Assembly (NCBI GenBank): GCA_021828745.1 | Contig: JAJZDE010000001.1 | Location: forward strand, 1-19,296 | Direction: 5' to 3' | Length of the DNA stretch: 19,296 nucleotides | Source: Pseudomonadota bacterium | GTDB lineage: Bacteria > Pseudomonadota > Gammaproteobacteria > Burkholderiales > Ferrovaceae | Shown: positions 1-7,879 of the stretch, one piece after another | Layout of the letters: each line of letters starts with the position of its first letter | Position numbering within the stretch: the first letter of the stretch is position 1 | The notes under the pieces: model-generated | Seen by the model: the letters and a program-made list of their open reading frames with translations, nothing else | What the model was told of the DNA's origin: nothing | Database searches by the model: none | Program-made: the position numbers and the translations under genes

Positions 1-1712
1 TGAAGGTCCTCCTTTCACTCAACCGGTTTCAGCATGGTTTCGAGAAACGTTTTACGGCCCTGAGGTGGGGATATACCAGTTTGCTGGAGCGCGCGGTGAG
101 CAGTCGCAAACGTTTCATCCCCATCTATATGTCCGTGGTCCTGGTTTCCTTTGTCCTGCTCCCGTTTTTGGGTAGGGACTTTTTTCCTTCGGTGGATGGC
201 GGGCAGATCAAAATGCATATCCGCGCCCAGGTGGGAACACGGGTGGAAAGTACCGCCGCGTTGACAGACAAGATCGATGCTTACATCCGGACGGTCATTC
301 CCTCCAAGGAACTGGAAGGAATCGTGGATAACATCGGGCTGCCCGTGTTCCCCATCAATTTGTCATACATTAATACGGGAACCATCGGTCCTCAGGATGC
401 GGACATCATGATCTCCTTGAAGGAAGATCATCATCCCTCGGAAAACTATGTCAGAAAACTGAGACGTGAGTTACCAAGACGCTTTCCTGGCGTAGAGTTT
501 GCCTTCCTGCCTGCGGACATGGTGGGACAGATCCTGAATTTTGGCTCTCCGGCCCCCATCGATATTCAGGTGGGCGGCCCCAACTGGGATGAAAATTACA
601 AATACATCCAGATGATGCGCAGTAAACTGGAACTGATCGATGGAATCGCCGATGCACGGGTTCAGCAATCCACCAACTACCCCCAGTTCAATGTGAACGT
701 CCATCGGATTCTGGCCAAAACTCTGGGCTTTTCGGAAAAGGATGTGACGGACAGTCTGGTCAGCACGTTATCGGGAAGTTTTCAGGTGGCGCCGACCTTC
801 TGGCTCAACCCCCAAAACCGCGTATCCTATCCGATCGTGGTGCAAACCCCCCAATATCGGGTGGATACCTTGTCGGATCTGGAGAACACCCTGGTGAGCA
901 GTGCCAGCACGCACAAAGTACAGGTGTTGGGTGCTCTCGCGAGCATCACGCGGGACCGGGGCGATGCGGTGGTCACCCACTACACCATCATGCCCAGTTT
1001 CGACTTGCTGGCGACGACTCAGGACCGCGATCTGGGGGGCGTTTCCTCGGATGTGCATAAACTCATCGAAACGACCAAGGGAGCCATTCCCAAGGGGGCC
1101 ACGGTGCGGTTGCAGGGTCAAGTACCCATCATGGAATCGTCCTTTTCGGGACTGCTCATGGGTCTGGTATTTTCCATCGTGTTGATTTACCTGTTGATCG
1201 TTGTGAATTTCCAGTCCTGGCTGGACCCCTTCGTGATCATCACGGGGTTGCCGGCCGCGTTGGCGGGTATCGTCTGGATGTTGTTCATCACCCACACGCG
1301 AGTCTCTGTGCCTGCACTGACGGGTGCCATCATGTGTATGGGCACGGCAACGGCCAACAGTATTTTGGTGATCAGTTTTGCGCGGGAACGTCTGAACATC
1401 AATAAAAATTCCACGCTGGCCGCAATCGAGGCCGGGTACTCTCGCTTCAGACCCGTCTGTATGACGGCATTGGCCATGATCATCGGGATGGCGCCGATGG
1501 CATTGGGGCTTGGAGAAGGCGGAGAACAGAATGCTCCCCTGGGGCGCGCAGTCATCGGGGGGCTGATGTTTGCGACCGTGACGACGTTATTATTCGTTCC
1601 GGTTGTGTTCAGTCTGGTCCATGCCAAGGACAAGTTTGATACGGAAAGCGATGAGGGTAACGGTCTTGAAGGCCGATCAGAAGAAATGAATGGAGCCAGC
1701 CATGCAGGATGA
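1..1712 (+). CDS. RND-family efflux permease, C-terminal half (5' end outside window)
   Basis: Inner-membrane proton-driven pump subunit of a tripartite efflux system. The reading frame is open from base 3 with no stop, so the TTG at 81 is not the true start: the codons before it read as the pre-TM7 linker of RND pumps (HGFEKRFTALRWGYTSLLERA). About 569 residues are visible, roughly the second half of a normal 1,030-1,080 residue protein. They show TM7 (near residues 38-57), a large periplasmic porter/docking loop (about 60-380), then TM8 to TM12 with the usual GxxGEGGEQNAPLGRAVIGG stretch near the C-terminus. The TM11 RFRPVCMT segment keeps the Arg and Thr of the AcrB relay, but the TM10 Lys is replaced by Ala (codon 1353-1355). 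It overlaps the adaptor start by 11 bp, so the two are probably translationally coupled. Substrate cannot be told. Family certain; subfamily (hydrophobe rather than metal type) inferred. Confidence 0.93.
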   Translation, partial: KVLLSLNRFQHGFEKRFTALRWGYTSLLERAVSSRKRFIPIYMSVVLVSFVLLPFLGRDFFPSVDGGQIKMHIRAQVGTRVESTAALTDKIDAYIRTVIPSKELEGIVDNIGLPVFPINLSYINTGTIGPQDADIMISLKEDHHPSENYVRKLRRELPRRFPGVEFAFLPADMVGQILNFGSPAPIDIQVGGPNWDENYKYIQMMRSKLELIDGIADARVQQSTNYPQFNVNVHRILAKTLGFSEKDVTDSLVSTLSGSFQVAPTFWLNPQNRVSYPIVVQTPQYRVDTLSDLENTLVSSASTHKVQVLGALASITRDRGDAVVTHYTIMPSFDLLATTQDRDLGGVSSDVHKLIETTKGAIPKGATVRLQGQVPIMESSFSGLLMGLVFSIVLIYLLIVVNFQSWLDPFVIITGLPAALAGIVWMLFITHTRVSVPALTGAIMCMGTATANSILVISFARERLNINKNSTLAAIEAGYSRFRPVCMTALAMIIGMAPMALGLGEGGEQNAPLGRAVIGGLMFATVTTLLFVPVVFSLVHAKDKFDTESDEGNGLEGRSEEMNGASHAG

Positions 1713-2883
1713 AGATCTGTTTGATATCGATGAACTGAAAAGTCTTCCCAAAAAAAGCATCAAACCGATGGCATGGGTCGTAGGGGTACTGGCCATTTCC
1801 TTGGCGGTATGGGGGATTTTTTCACGCAACCGCGATGCCCGCGAATTGCATGTATGGACGGAAGCCCAGGCCATTCCCTCAGTCAAGGTATTGCACCCTT
1901 ATCGCAGCGATAGAACGGCCAGTCTGGTATTGCCCGGGACCATTCAGTCCTACTATCAGGCGCCAATTTTTTCGCGCGTCAATGGTTATCTCAAATTCTG
2001 GTATCGTGATATTGGTGACCGGGTGAAAGCAGGGGATATCCTGGCCGTGATCGATACGCCCGATCTGGACCAACAATACGAACAAGCCAAGGCCAAGGTC
2101 CTCAAGGCCAAAGCGGATGAAAACCTGGCTCAGATCACTGCGGATCGCTGGCAGAAGTTGGTGGTGACCGATGCGGTCTCGAAGCAGGAACGGGACCAGA
2201 AAGTAGCCAATCTGGAAGTGAAAAAGGCGGAGGTGAAAGGTGCCGAAGCAGATCTTGGGAACATCCAGGCTTTTGAAGAATTCAAAAAGTTGCGGGCCCC
2301 GTTTGATGGGGTGGTAACCGCCCGGAAGACGGATATCGGTGCGCTGATCGATGCGGGTAAGGGTGAGGAGTTGTTTACCGTCTCTCAGATCAACCCATTG
2401 CGTCTTTATGTCCCAGTCCCGCAGTTCTATGCGCCCATGGTCAAGTTGGGGATAGAGGCCACGTTGCAGGTCCCCGAGTACCCGAATAACATATTCAATG
2501 GCGCCGTCATACAAACCTCAAAAAACATCAGTCAGAAAACCGGGACCATGCTGGCAGAACTGATCGTGGATAATTCCGATCAGCGCTTATCCCCAGGCGA
2601 CTATGCGGAAGTCAAGTTCAGTTTGGCCGGAAAAGAAAACAACAGTCTGCGTGTGCCTTCCAGCGCACTCATTCTGAGAACCGATGGCATACGGGTGGCC
2701 GTGGTGACCAAGGATGACCGTATCCAACTGAAGAAAATCAATGTAGGTCGCGATTTCGGCCGGGATGTGGAGGTGCTGGCGGGTGTCACTACCTTGGATG
2801 ATGTGGTGGATAGCCCCCCCGATTATATTTTTGAAGGCGAGAAAGTCACAGTGATGCCTGCCAAGGTAGTTCCAGGAAAATAA
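1702..2883 (+). CDS. RND efflux periplasmic adaptor (HlyD/MFP family)
   Basis: Membrane-fusion adaptor of 393 residues that links the pump to the outer-membrane channel. After a short acidic cytoplasmic tail there is one membrane anchor (about 23-41, PMAWVVGVLAISLAVWGIF) rather than a lipobox. Next come the first half of the barrel-sandwich hybrid (RVNGYLKFWYRDIGDRVKAGD), a charged alpha-helical hairpin rich in Lys, Ala and Glu, the second lipoyl half (LRAPFDGVVTARKTDIGALID), then beta-barrel and membrane-proximal domains. I prefer the ATG at 1702 because GGAG lies 6 nt upstream (1692-1695). An in-frame ATG at 1690 would add four residues. The gene overlaps the permease end, and the channel gene begins 1 nt after its stop, so it is the middle gene of an operon. 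Confidence 0.92.
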   Translation: MQDEDLFDIDELKSLPKKSIKPMAWVVGVLAISLAVWGIFSRNRDARELHVWTEAQAIPSVKVLHPYRSDRTASLVLPGTIQSYYQAPIFSRVNGYLKFWYRDIGDRVKAGDILAVIDTPDLDQQYEQAKAKVLKAKADENLAQITADRWQKLVVTDAVSKQERDQKVANLEVKKAEVKGAEADLGNIQAFEEFKKLRAPFDGVVTARKTDIGALIDAGKGEELFTVSQINPLRLYVPVPQFYAPMVKLGIEATLQVPEYPNNIFNGAVIQTSKNISQKTGTMLAELIVDNSDQRLSPGDYAEVKFSLAGKENNSLRVPSSALILRTDGIRVAVVTKDDRIQLKKINVGRDFGRDVEVLAGVTTLDDVVDSPPDYIFEGEKVTVMPAKVVPGK

Positions 2884-2884
2884 C

Positions 2885-4297
2885 ATGAAACTACTGGGCA
2901 CATTCCTCTATTCGGCGGTAACCATTGCCCTGTTGGGCGGGTGTTCCTTCATTCCCGACTACCATCGTCCTGACAACTGGAAAAGTGGCGTATTCAAGGA
3001 AGATGGGCCATGGCGTCTGGTGCACCCGGCGGATGCACAATCGCGGGGAGACTGGTGGACGTATTTCAATGATGCCACGTTGAACCAGATGGAGAAGGAA
3101 CTCAACAGCGATAACTTTGTGATCCAGGAAGCGCTGGAGCGGTATGACCAGGCCACGGCATTTCTGACACAGCAAGATGCCCAGTTGTATCCCCAAATCA
3201 ATTTTGTGGGGGATGTCACCACCAACCGTCAATCTGCACACCGCTTGTACCGTAACGGGAATCAGGCCAATGTCAATGGCGATACGATCGGGGGCATCGG
3301 GTTCGTCTACGAGATTGACTTTTGGGGAGCCATCAGAAGTGCGATCGCTTCAGCCGAAGCAACGGCACAAGCCAGCAAGGCGGATATCGAGTCGGCGCGT
3401 CTCAGTCTAGACGCCTTGCTGGCCAGCGATTACGTCAAGTTGAGGGGACTGGATGCGGAGATCGGTTTACTGGAAGTGACGGTCAAGGATTACGAGCATG
3501 AGCTTGAATTGATGCAACAGCGTCATGACGTGGGGATTACCTCAGGCCTCGATGTGGCGCGTTCCCAGGCGCTTCTGGAAGAAACCCGGGCGCAGGTGGC
3601 CAAGACGGTTGCTGCACGGGCGATCTACGAGCACTCCATCGCGGTATTGCTGGGGCGGGAACCGGCCACCTTTACCCTGAAGGCGGACAACGACTGGATT
3701 TACCGTGCTCAATATGGGGCCATTCCCAAGGTCATCCCCTCGGAAGTTTTACAACGGCGACCGGATATCGCTGCGGCAGAGCGGAATATCGTGGCGGCCA
3801 ATGATCAGATCGGTGTGGCCAGAACCGCTTTCTTCCCGACGATCTCCTTGATGGCGCTGGCCGGGTTCGAAAATAACGGATATGGAGCGTTGGCGTCCGC
3901 GCCCAATACGTTCTGGTCCCTGGGGCCCCTGGCGTTTTACAATATCTTTGATGCAGGGTTGCGTCAGGCGGTGGTGGATCAGGCAACTTCCAAGACGCGT
4001 CAACAGACCGATAAATATCGGCAGACCGTTTTGACCGCATTCAAGGAAGTCGAGGACAGCCTGTCCCAGATCAATAATCTGGGAACGGATGATGAGCACC
4101 AGAAGTTGGCCGTAGTCGCAGCGCGCCAAACCTTTGATTTGGCGAATCATCGGTACATCGAGGGCGCATCCAACTATCTGGACGTGATCGATGCCGAAGC
4201 CATACGATTGCGTACTGAACGCGAGGAGATCTATGTTCGGACGGCGCTCAACCAGTCCGTGGTAGACCTGGTGCGCAGCATCGGCGGATCCTGGTAA
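2885..4297 (+). CDS. Outer-membrane efflux channel lipoprotein (NodT/OprM-type)
   Basis: Outer-membrane factor of 470 residues completing the tripartite pump. A lipoprotein signal is clear: MKLLG, a hydrophobic core, then lipobox LLGGC with the acylated Cys at residue 20. Two OEP-type halves follow, each with long helices. The motifs VIPSEVLQRRPDIAAAERNIVAAN and the preceding short linker are typical of the NodT family, and the end (ASNYLDVIDAEAIRLRTEREEIYVRTALNQSVVDLVRSIGGSW) matches the family C-terminus. AGGAAA upstream of the ATG serves as ribosome site. Last gene of the operon; the terminator follows about 45 bp downstream. Confidence 0.94.
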   Translation: MKLLGTFLYSAVTIALLGGCSFIPDYHRPDNWKSGVFKEDGPWRLVHPADAQSRGDWWTYFNDATLNQMEKELNSDNFVIQEALERYDQATAFLTQQDAQLYPQINFVGDVTTNRQSAHRLYRNGNQANVNGDTIGGIGFVYEIDFWGAIRSAIASAEATAQASKADIESARLSLDALLASDYVKLRGLDAEIGLLEVTVKDYEHELELMQQRHDVGITSGLDVARSQALLEETRAQVAKTVAARAIYEHSIAVLLGREPATFTLKADNDWIYRAQYGAIPKVIPSEVLQRRPDIAAAERNIVAANDQIGVARTAFFPTISLMALAGFENNGYGALASAPNTFWSLGPLAFYNIFDAGLRQAVVDQATSKTRQQTDKYRQTVLTAFKEVEDSLSQINNLGTDDEHQKLAVVAARQTFDLANHRYIEGASNYLDVIDAEAIRLRTEREEIYVRTALNQSVVDLVRSIGGSW

Positions 4298-4340
4298 ATC
4301 GGGCTCGAGGGGTGGAGGATCCCGAAGAGGGGCGAGAGGC

Positions 4341-4383
4341 GAAAGAAAAAGCGGAGGGGAAATTCCCCTCCGCTTTTTCTTTC
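4341..4383. terminator. Bidirectional intrinsic terminator
   Basis: An inverted repeat with two 21-nt arms (4341-4361 and 4363-4383) around a single central base. The GC core is GCGGAGGGG/CCCCTCCGC, flanked by GAAAGAAAAA on the left and TTTTTCTTTC on the right, so either strand gives a strong hairpin followed by a T tract. It sits between the convergent efflux channel gene and the porin gene and can end both transcripts. Confidence 0.9.
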
Positions 4384-4396
4384 GGAGCATTGGATG

Positions 4397-6172
4397 TTAC
4401 ATGGGGTAGAAACGAATACTGGTGAGGATCATGTTGTCGAAGGTATAGGGGGTGAAGGCACCGCCATATTGGCTGGCACGCACCGAGAAGGCGCTGACTC
4501 CGGTATGAGAATACTGGACCCCGACCTTGGCGGCACCATAATAACCTTTGTAGGCTGCCCACCAGAATCCCACGGTTTCCTGGGTGACGCTGTTCAGATT
4601 ATAGGGCGTGTATCCTGATATGGCTGCGGAGCTGGTAAACTGCCCTGGGTTTGCCAGGACATTGTTGCCATACCCGTAGGTTTGGCCGCCCTGGGTATAG
4701 GTATACCCGTTGATCCAATCCCGCCCGATATCGGCATAGATATCGAAAGTGGGTTTGACATGCAAGGTCAGTCCGGTCAGGAAGGATCCGCCGCGCATTG
4801 GGGTCAGTTCGCCGTTGGGTCCAATGGTGGCATCGTTCAGCGTGGAGGTCCCATACCGTCCGACCCCATTCCCATACAATCCGCTGATCTTGAAATCCAG
4901 GGTATGGGGGATGATTTTCAGGACGGATCCGAAGCCCATCGAGCCGGCCCAACTGCTCTGTCCGGCCGCCGTCACGTTGGGATTGGTATAGGTCCCGTCA
5001 AAGTTGCGCAGCATGCCAAAGACTTCGTAGTGACCCAACTCGGTTTCCATGGCCAGTTTGCCAATGATGTCCGGAAACTTGTTGACCGAGTAATTGCCGG
5101 GAGTCAACAGTCCACCCGCCTGGGCGGGAAGAGTGTAATTGTTCAACACCCCCGTGGGGGTGGATCCTGCCACCCCGGAAGTCTGGGATTGTTCCAGGGA
5201 AATCGCTGCCCAGTATTTCTTGTCCCAGTCTTTGACGACGCGAATCTGGGCTTGCCGGTTCCACACGAAGCCGGGCATGTACTCCGCGTCGATGACGACG
5301 GGAATTTCTTCATTGCGTGGGGTGACCCCCTGGGTATTCAGGACGGCAAGGGACCAACTCTGTCCCGCCAGTAGATGCCATCCTATGTCCGTCCAGTCGA
5401 TGTTGGTATACAGATGCCGGACCCGCGCCGTATAGGAATTGCTCTGGGTTCCGTTGGCCGTCGGGCTGTCTCCCAACCAGTCCATTTCGTAGTATCCGGT
5501 CACTAGGGTATTCTTGTCTGCATTGCCTTGGGCCATCACCGAGAAGCGGGACTGACGAGCCGTGGCATTGAAACTGGACTGATTGTAATAGCCTGAAGCC
5601 GCCGCCTGACTTTGTGCCGGCGTGAGCAACAGATTGCCGGGATTGGGGTTGAAGGGGATCTTGCTGAAGGGTGAGTTGATGTCTGCTTGCAGATTGCTGC
5701 TGCGTATCGCATTTTCTTCCGCCAGATACCCGCCGAAGGCCAGGGTGACGCCGTCCATGATAAAACCACCCTGATTTTTATTGGTGGTGGGGATCAGGTC
5801 CCACTGGTCTTGAATGGCCTTGAACTTTCCTGAAATCTCGAAAGTCTGGGCCTGGAGTTGCTGGTGCTGACCTTCGAGTTCCTGGTTTTTATTGGAAATT
5901 TGTTGGGTCGTATTCACAATCTCCTTGTTTTTGTCCGCGATTTCCTTGTTCTTCTTCTGGATCTCTTCCATTTGCGCCTTCATTTCCTGCAGGCGTTGTT
6001 CCAATTCATTGACTTGCTGCTGCATCTGCTGGATTTGTGGGTCATCCGCGAAGGCCGTGGGGAGTACCAATGCCGACAGTAGGGCCGCAACGGTCCGCTT
6101 GGTCGTTAAACCTCTTTTCGAGGGGCCTGGACAGGTTCTCGAAGGAGGTGAGACATTTCGTGTGTTAGACAT
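4397..6172 (-). CDS. Outer-membrane porin with N-terminal coiled coil (DcaP/OprO-P-like), probably phosphate-regulated
   Basis: 591-residue outer-membrane protein. A signal peptide with an unusually long n-region (1-26) ends near AFA-DD (about residues 40-42). A Gln/Glu/Lys-rich heptad segment (about 46-118, QQMQQQVNELEQRLQEMKAQ and on) predicts a trimeric coiled coil. The rest (about 135-591) alternates aromatic and polar residues with Gly/Asn/Thr-rich loops like a 16-18 strand beta barrel. Segments such as ARQSRFSVMAQ and SYTARVRHLYTNIDW resemble DcaP-type porins, and OprO/OprP also carry an N-terminal coil; which family fits best needs a profile search. The ATG at 6172 is preferred; a TTG at 6187 would add five residues. 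The promoter region carries a Pho-box array, so induction by phosphate starvation is inferred. The protein ends RFYPM rather than the usual terminal Phe. The transported solute is unknown; phosphate or organic anions are guesses. Confidence 0.82.
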   Translation of the reverse strand: MSNTRNVSPPSRTCPGPSKRGLTTKRTVAALLSALVLPTAFADDPQIQQMQQQVNELEQRLQEMKAQMEEIQKKNKEIADKNKEIVNTTQQISNKNQELEGQHQQLQAQTFEISGKFKAIQDQWDLIPTTNKNQGGFIMDGVTLAFGGYLAEENAIRSSNLQADINSPFSKIPFNPNPGNLLLTPAQSQAAASGYYNQSSFNATARQSRFSVMAQGNADKNTLVTGYYEMDWLGDSPTANGTQSNSYTARVRHLYTNIDWTDIGWHLLAGQSWSLAVLNTQGVTPRNEEIPVVIDAEYMPGFVWNRQAQIRVVKDWDKKYWAAISLEQSQTSGVAGSTPTGVLNNYTLPAQAGGLLTPGNYSVNKFPDIIGKLAMETELGHYEVFGMLRNFDGTYTNPNVTAAGQSSWAGSMGFGSVLKIIPHTLDFKISGLYGNGVGRYGTSTLNDATIGPNGELTPMRGGSFLTGLTLHVKPTFDIYADIGRDWINGYTYTQGGQTYGYGNNVLANPGQFTSSAAISGYTPYNLNSVTQETVGFWWAAYKGYYGAAKVGVQYSHTGVSAFSVRASQYGGAFTPYTFDNMILTSIRFYPM

Positions 6173-6229
6173 GGAAATTTTTTCCAAATTAATAGGTTAA
6201 GTGCGGTACTTCCTTGATCCCGTAACACT

Positions 6230-6258
6230 TTGACACAGGTTTATGACAAAAATATGAC
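6230..6258 (+). promoter_or_regulatory. Possible upstream argB promoter embedded in the Pho-box array
   Basis: TTGACA (6230-6235), a perfect -35 hexamer, is followed after 17 bp by TATGAC (6253-6258), a 4/6 match to -10. It would start transcripts about 97 nt before argB. Because the hexamers are made from the TGACA repeats, this may be coincidence; if real, a regulator on the array would occlude it. Confidence 0.3.
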
Positions 6259-6298
6259 ACATGAATGACACTTTTGTGACAGTGGAAACAGGGTGACA
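6231..6298 (-). promoter_or_regulatory. Tandem Pho-box array (putative PhoB operators)
   Basis: Six TGACA pentamers on the + strand (TGTCA on the - strand, the direction of the porin) start at 6231, 6244, 6255, 6266, 6277 and 6294. The four between 6244 and 6277 are exactly 11 bp apart. Read on the - strand, each unit is TGTCA plus an AT-rich tail (TGTCACAAAAG, TGTCATTCATG, TGTCATATTTT, TGTCATAAACC), which matches the known PhoB half-site and its 11-bp direct-repeat period. The array ends about 58 bp upstream of the porin ATG. I could not assign a convincing -10 for the porin. An OmpR-type regulator other than PhoB remains possible. Confidence 0.8.
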
Positions 6299-6328
6299 GG
6301 AGGGAAATTTTGGGTGGCCGAGTTCTGA

Positions 6329-7267
<939 letters not shown>

Positions 7268-7283
7268 GCAAGCCAGCCGGGCC

Positions 7284-7706
7284 TCAAGTCAGATCAGGCA
7301 TGATGCGTTTCATGAATCCGTCGAAGAGGGGAACGGTGAATCCCGTGTCTCCATGATTGGGGCTCCAGACCATGCCTTTCGCGATGAGTTGGCTGCGCGT
7401 GGCGGCCATTGCCGATGTCGCGGCTCGTTCGACATCCTTTTGGGTAATGGGCGATGATCGGGCGATTTCCCAGGTATGCTTGCCCCATTCCTGCAGGAAG
7501 TAGGGGTACCCTTGGGTGTCCTGGATGATTTGCACCAACGCGGCTTCACTGATGGTGACACCCTCGCTGGCTGCAGGCTTGACCAAGGCCAGTCGCGATG
7601 ATTCGGGGTCGAGAGGGCCAATCTGGGGAAAATCGAACAAGCGCTCGGCATAGGATTTTGCCTTGCCCATCTGTCCCCGTAACTGTGGCAAGCCCGCGCC
7701 CACCAA
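7284..7706 (-). pseudogene. Remnant of an AAA-type ATPase gene (5'-truncated, internally deleted)
   Basis: 140 codons encode only the C-terminal part of a family of roughly 380-400 residue bacterial ATP-binding proteins known to me by recurring motifs: LVGAGLPQL, AKSYAERLFDFPQIGPL, TQGYPYFLQEWGKHTW, and GDTGFTVPLFDGFMKRIMP. Walker A and B are absent, and a stop codon sits just before the first homologous codon. Inside, DVERAATSAM runs straight into AATRSQLIAKGM, whereas intact members have some 50-60 residues (a winged-helix-like segment) between these parts, so an in-frame deletion near 7400-7425 is inferred. The motifs are well preserved, suggesting recent decay. A translated stand-alone fragment is possible but unlikely. 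It converges on argB with 16 bp between the stops. Confidence 0.72.
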
Positions 7707-7727
7707 TTATAGAAGGTTTATCTAAAG

Positions 7728-7756
7728 TTATCAAAAAAACCTAAACTTGCTATAAA
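7728..7756 (+). promoter_or_regulatory. Promoter for coq7
   Basis: TTATCA (7728-7733, 4/6 match to -35), a 17-bp spacer, then TATAAA (7751-7756), preceded by TG one base upstream (7748-7749), an extended -10. It lies in the AT-rich spacer 7707-7879 and gives a leader of about 115 nt before coq7. I see no riboswitch or clear hairpin in that leader. Confidence 0.6.
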
Positions 7757-7879
7757 TGAAATCTTCCGGTCCGGCGAGTGGCAAATGGTGGGGGGCAAAT
7801 TGACGTAAACTTTTGGCATTTTCAAGGACCCTATGGAGAAAAAGAGGTATCATGACCGTCAGTCTTGGGGGAGGAATCC

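Noticed and set aside
768..1295. 175-residue - strand frame inside the RND permease
   Set aside because: His/Gln/Arg-rich shadow of a conserved pump gene, with no ribosome site or motif.
6141..6150. GAAGGAGGTG, a strong Shine-Dalgarno-like string on the + strand
   Set aside because: It lies within the porin signal-peptide codons on the other strand, and the frame it would serve encodes nothing recognisable.
7800..7805. TTGACG as a -35 for coq7
   Set aside because: No acceptable -10 lies 16-18 bp downstream; the upstream TTATCA/TATAAA pair is better.
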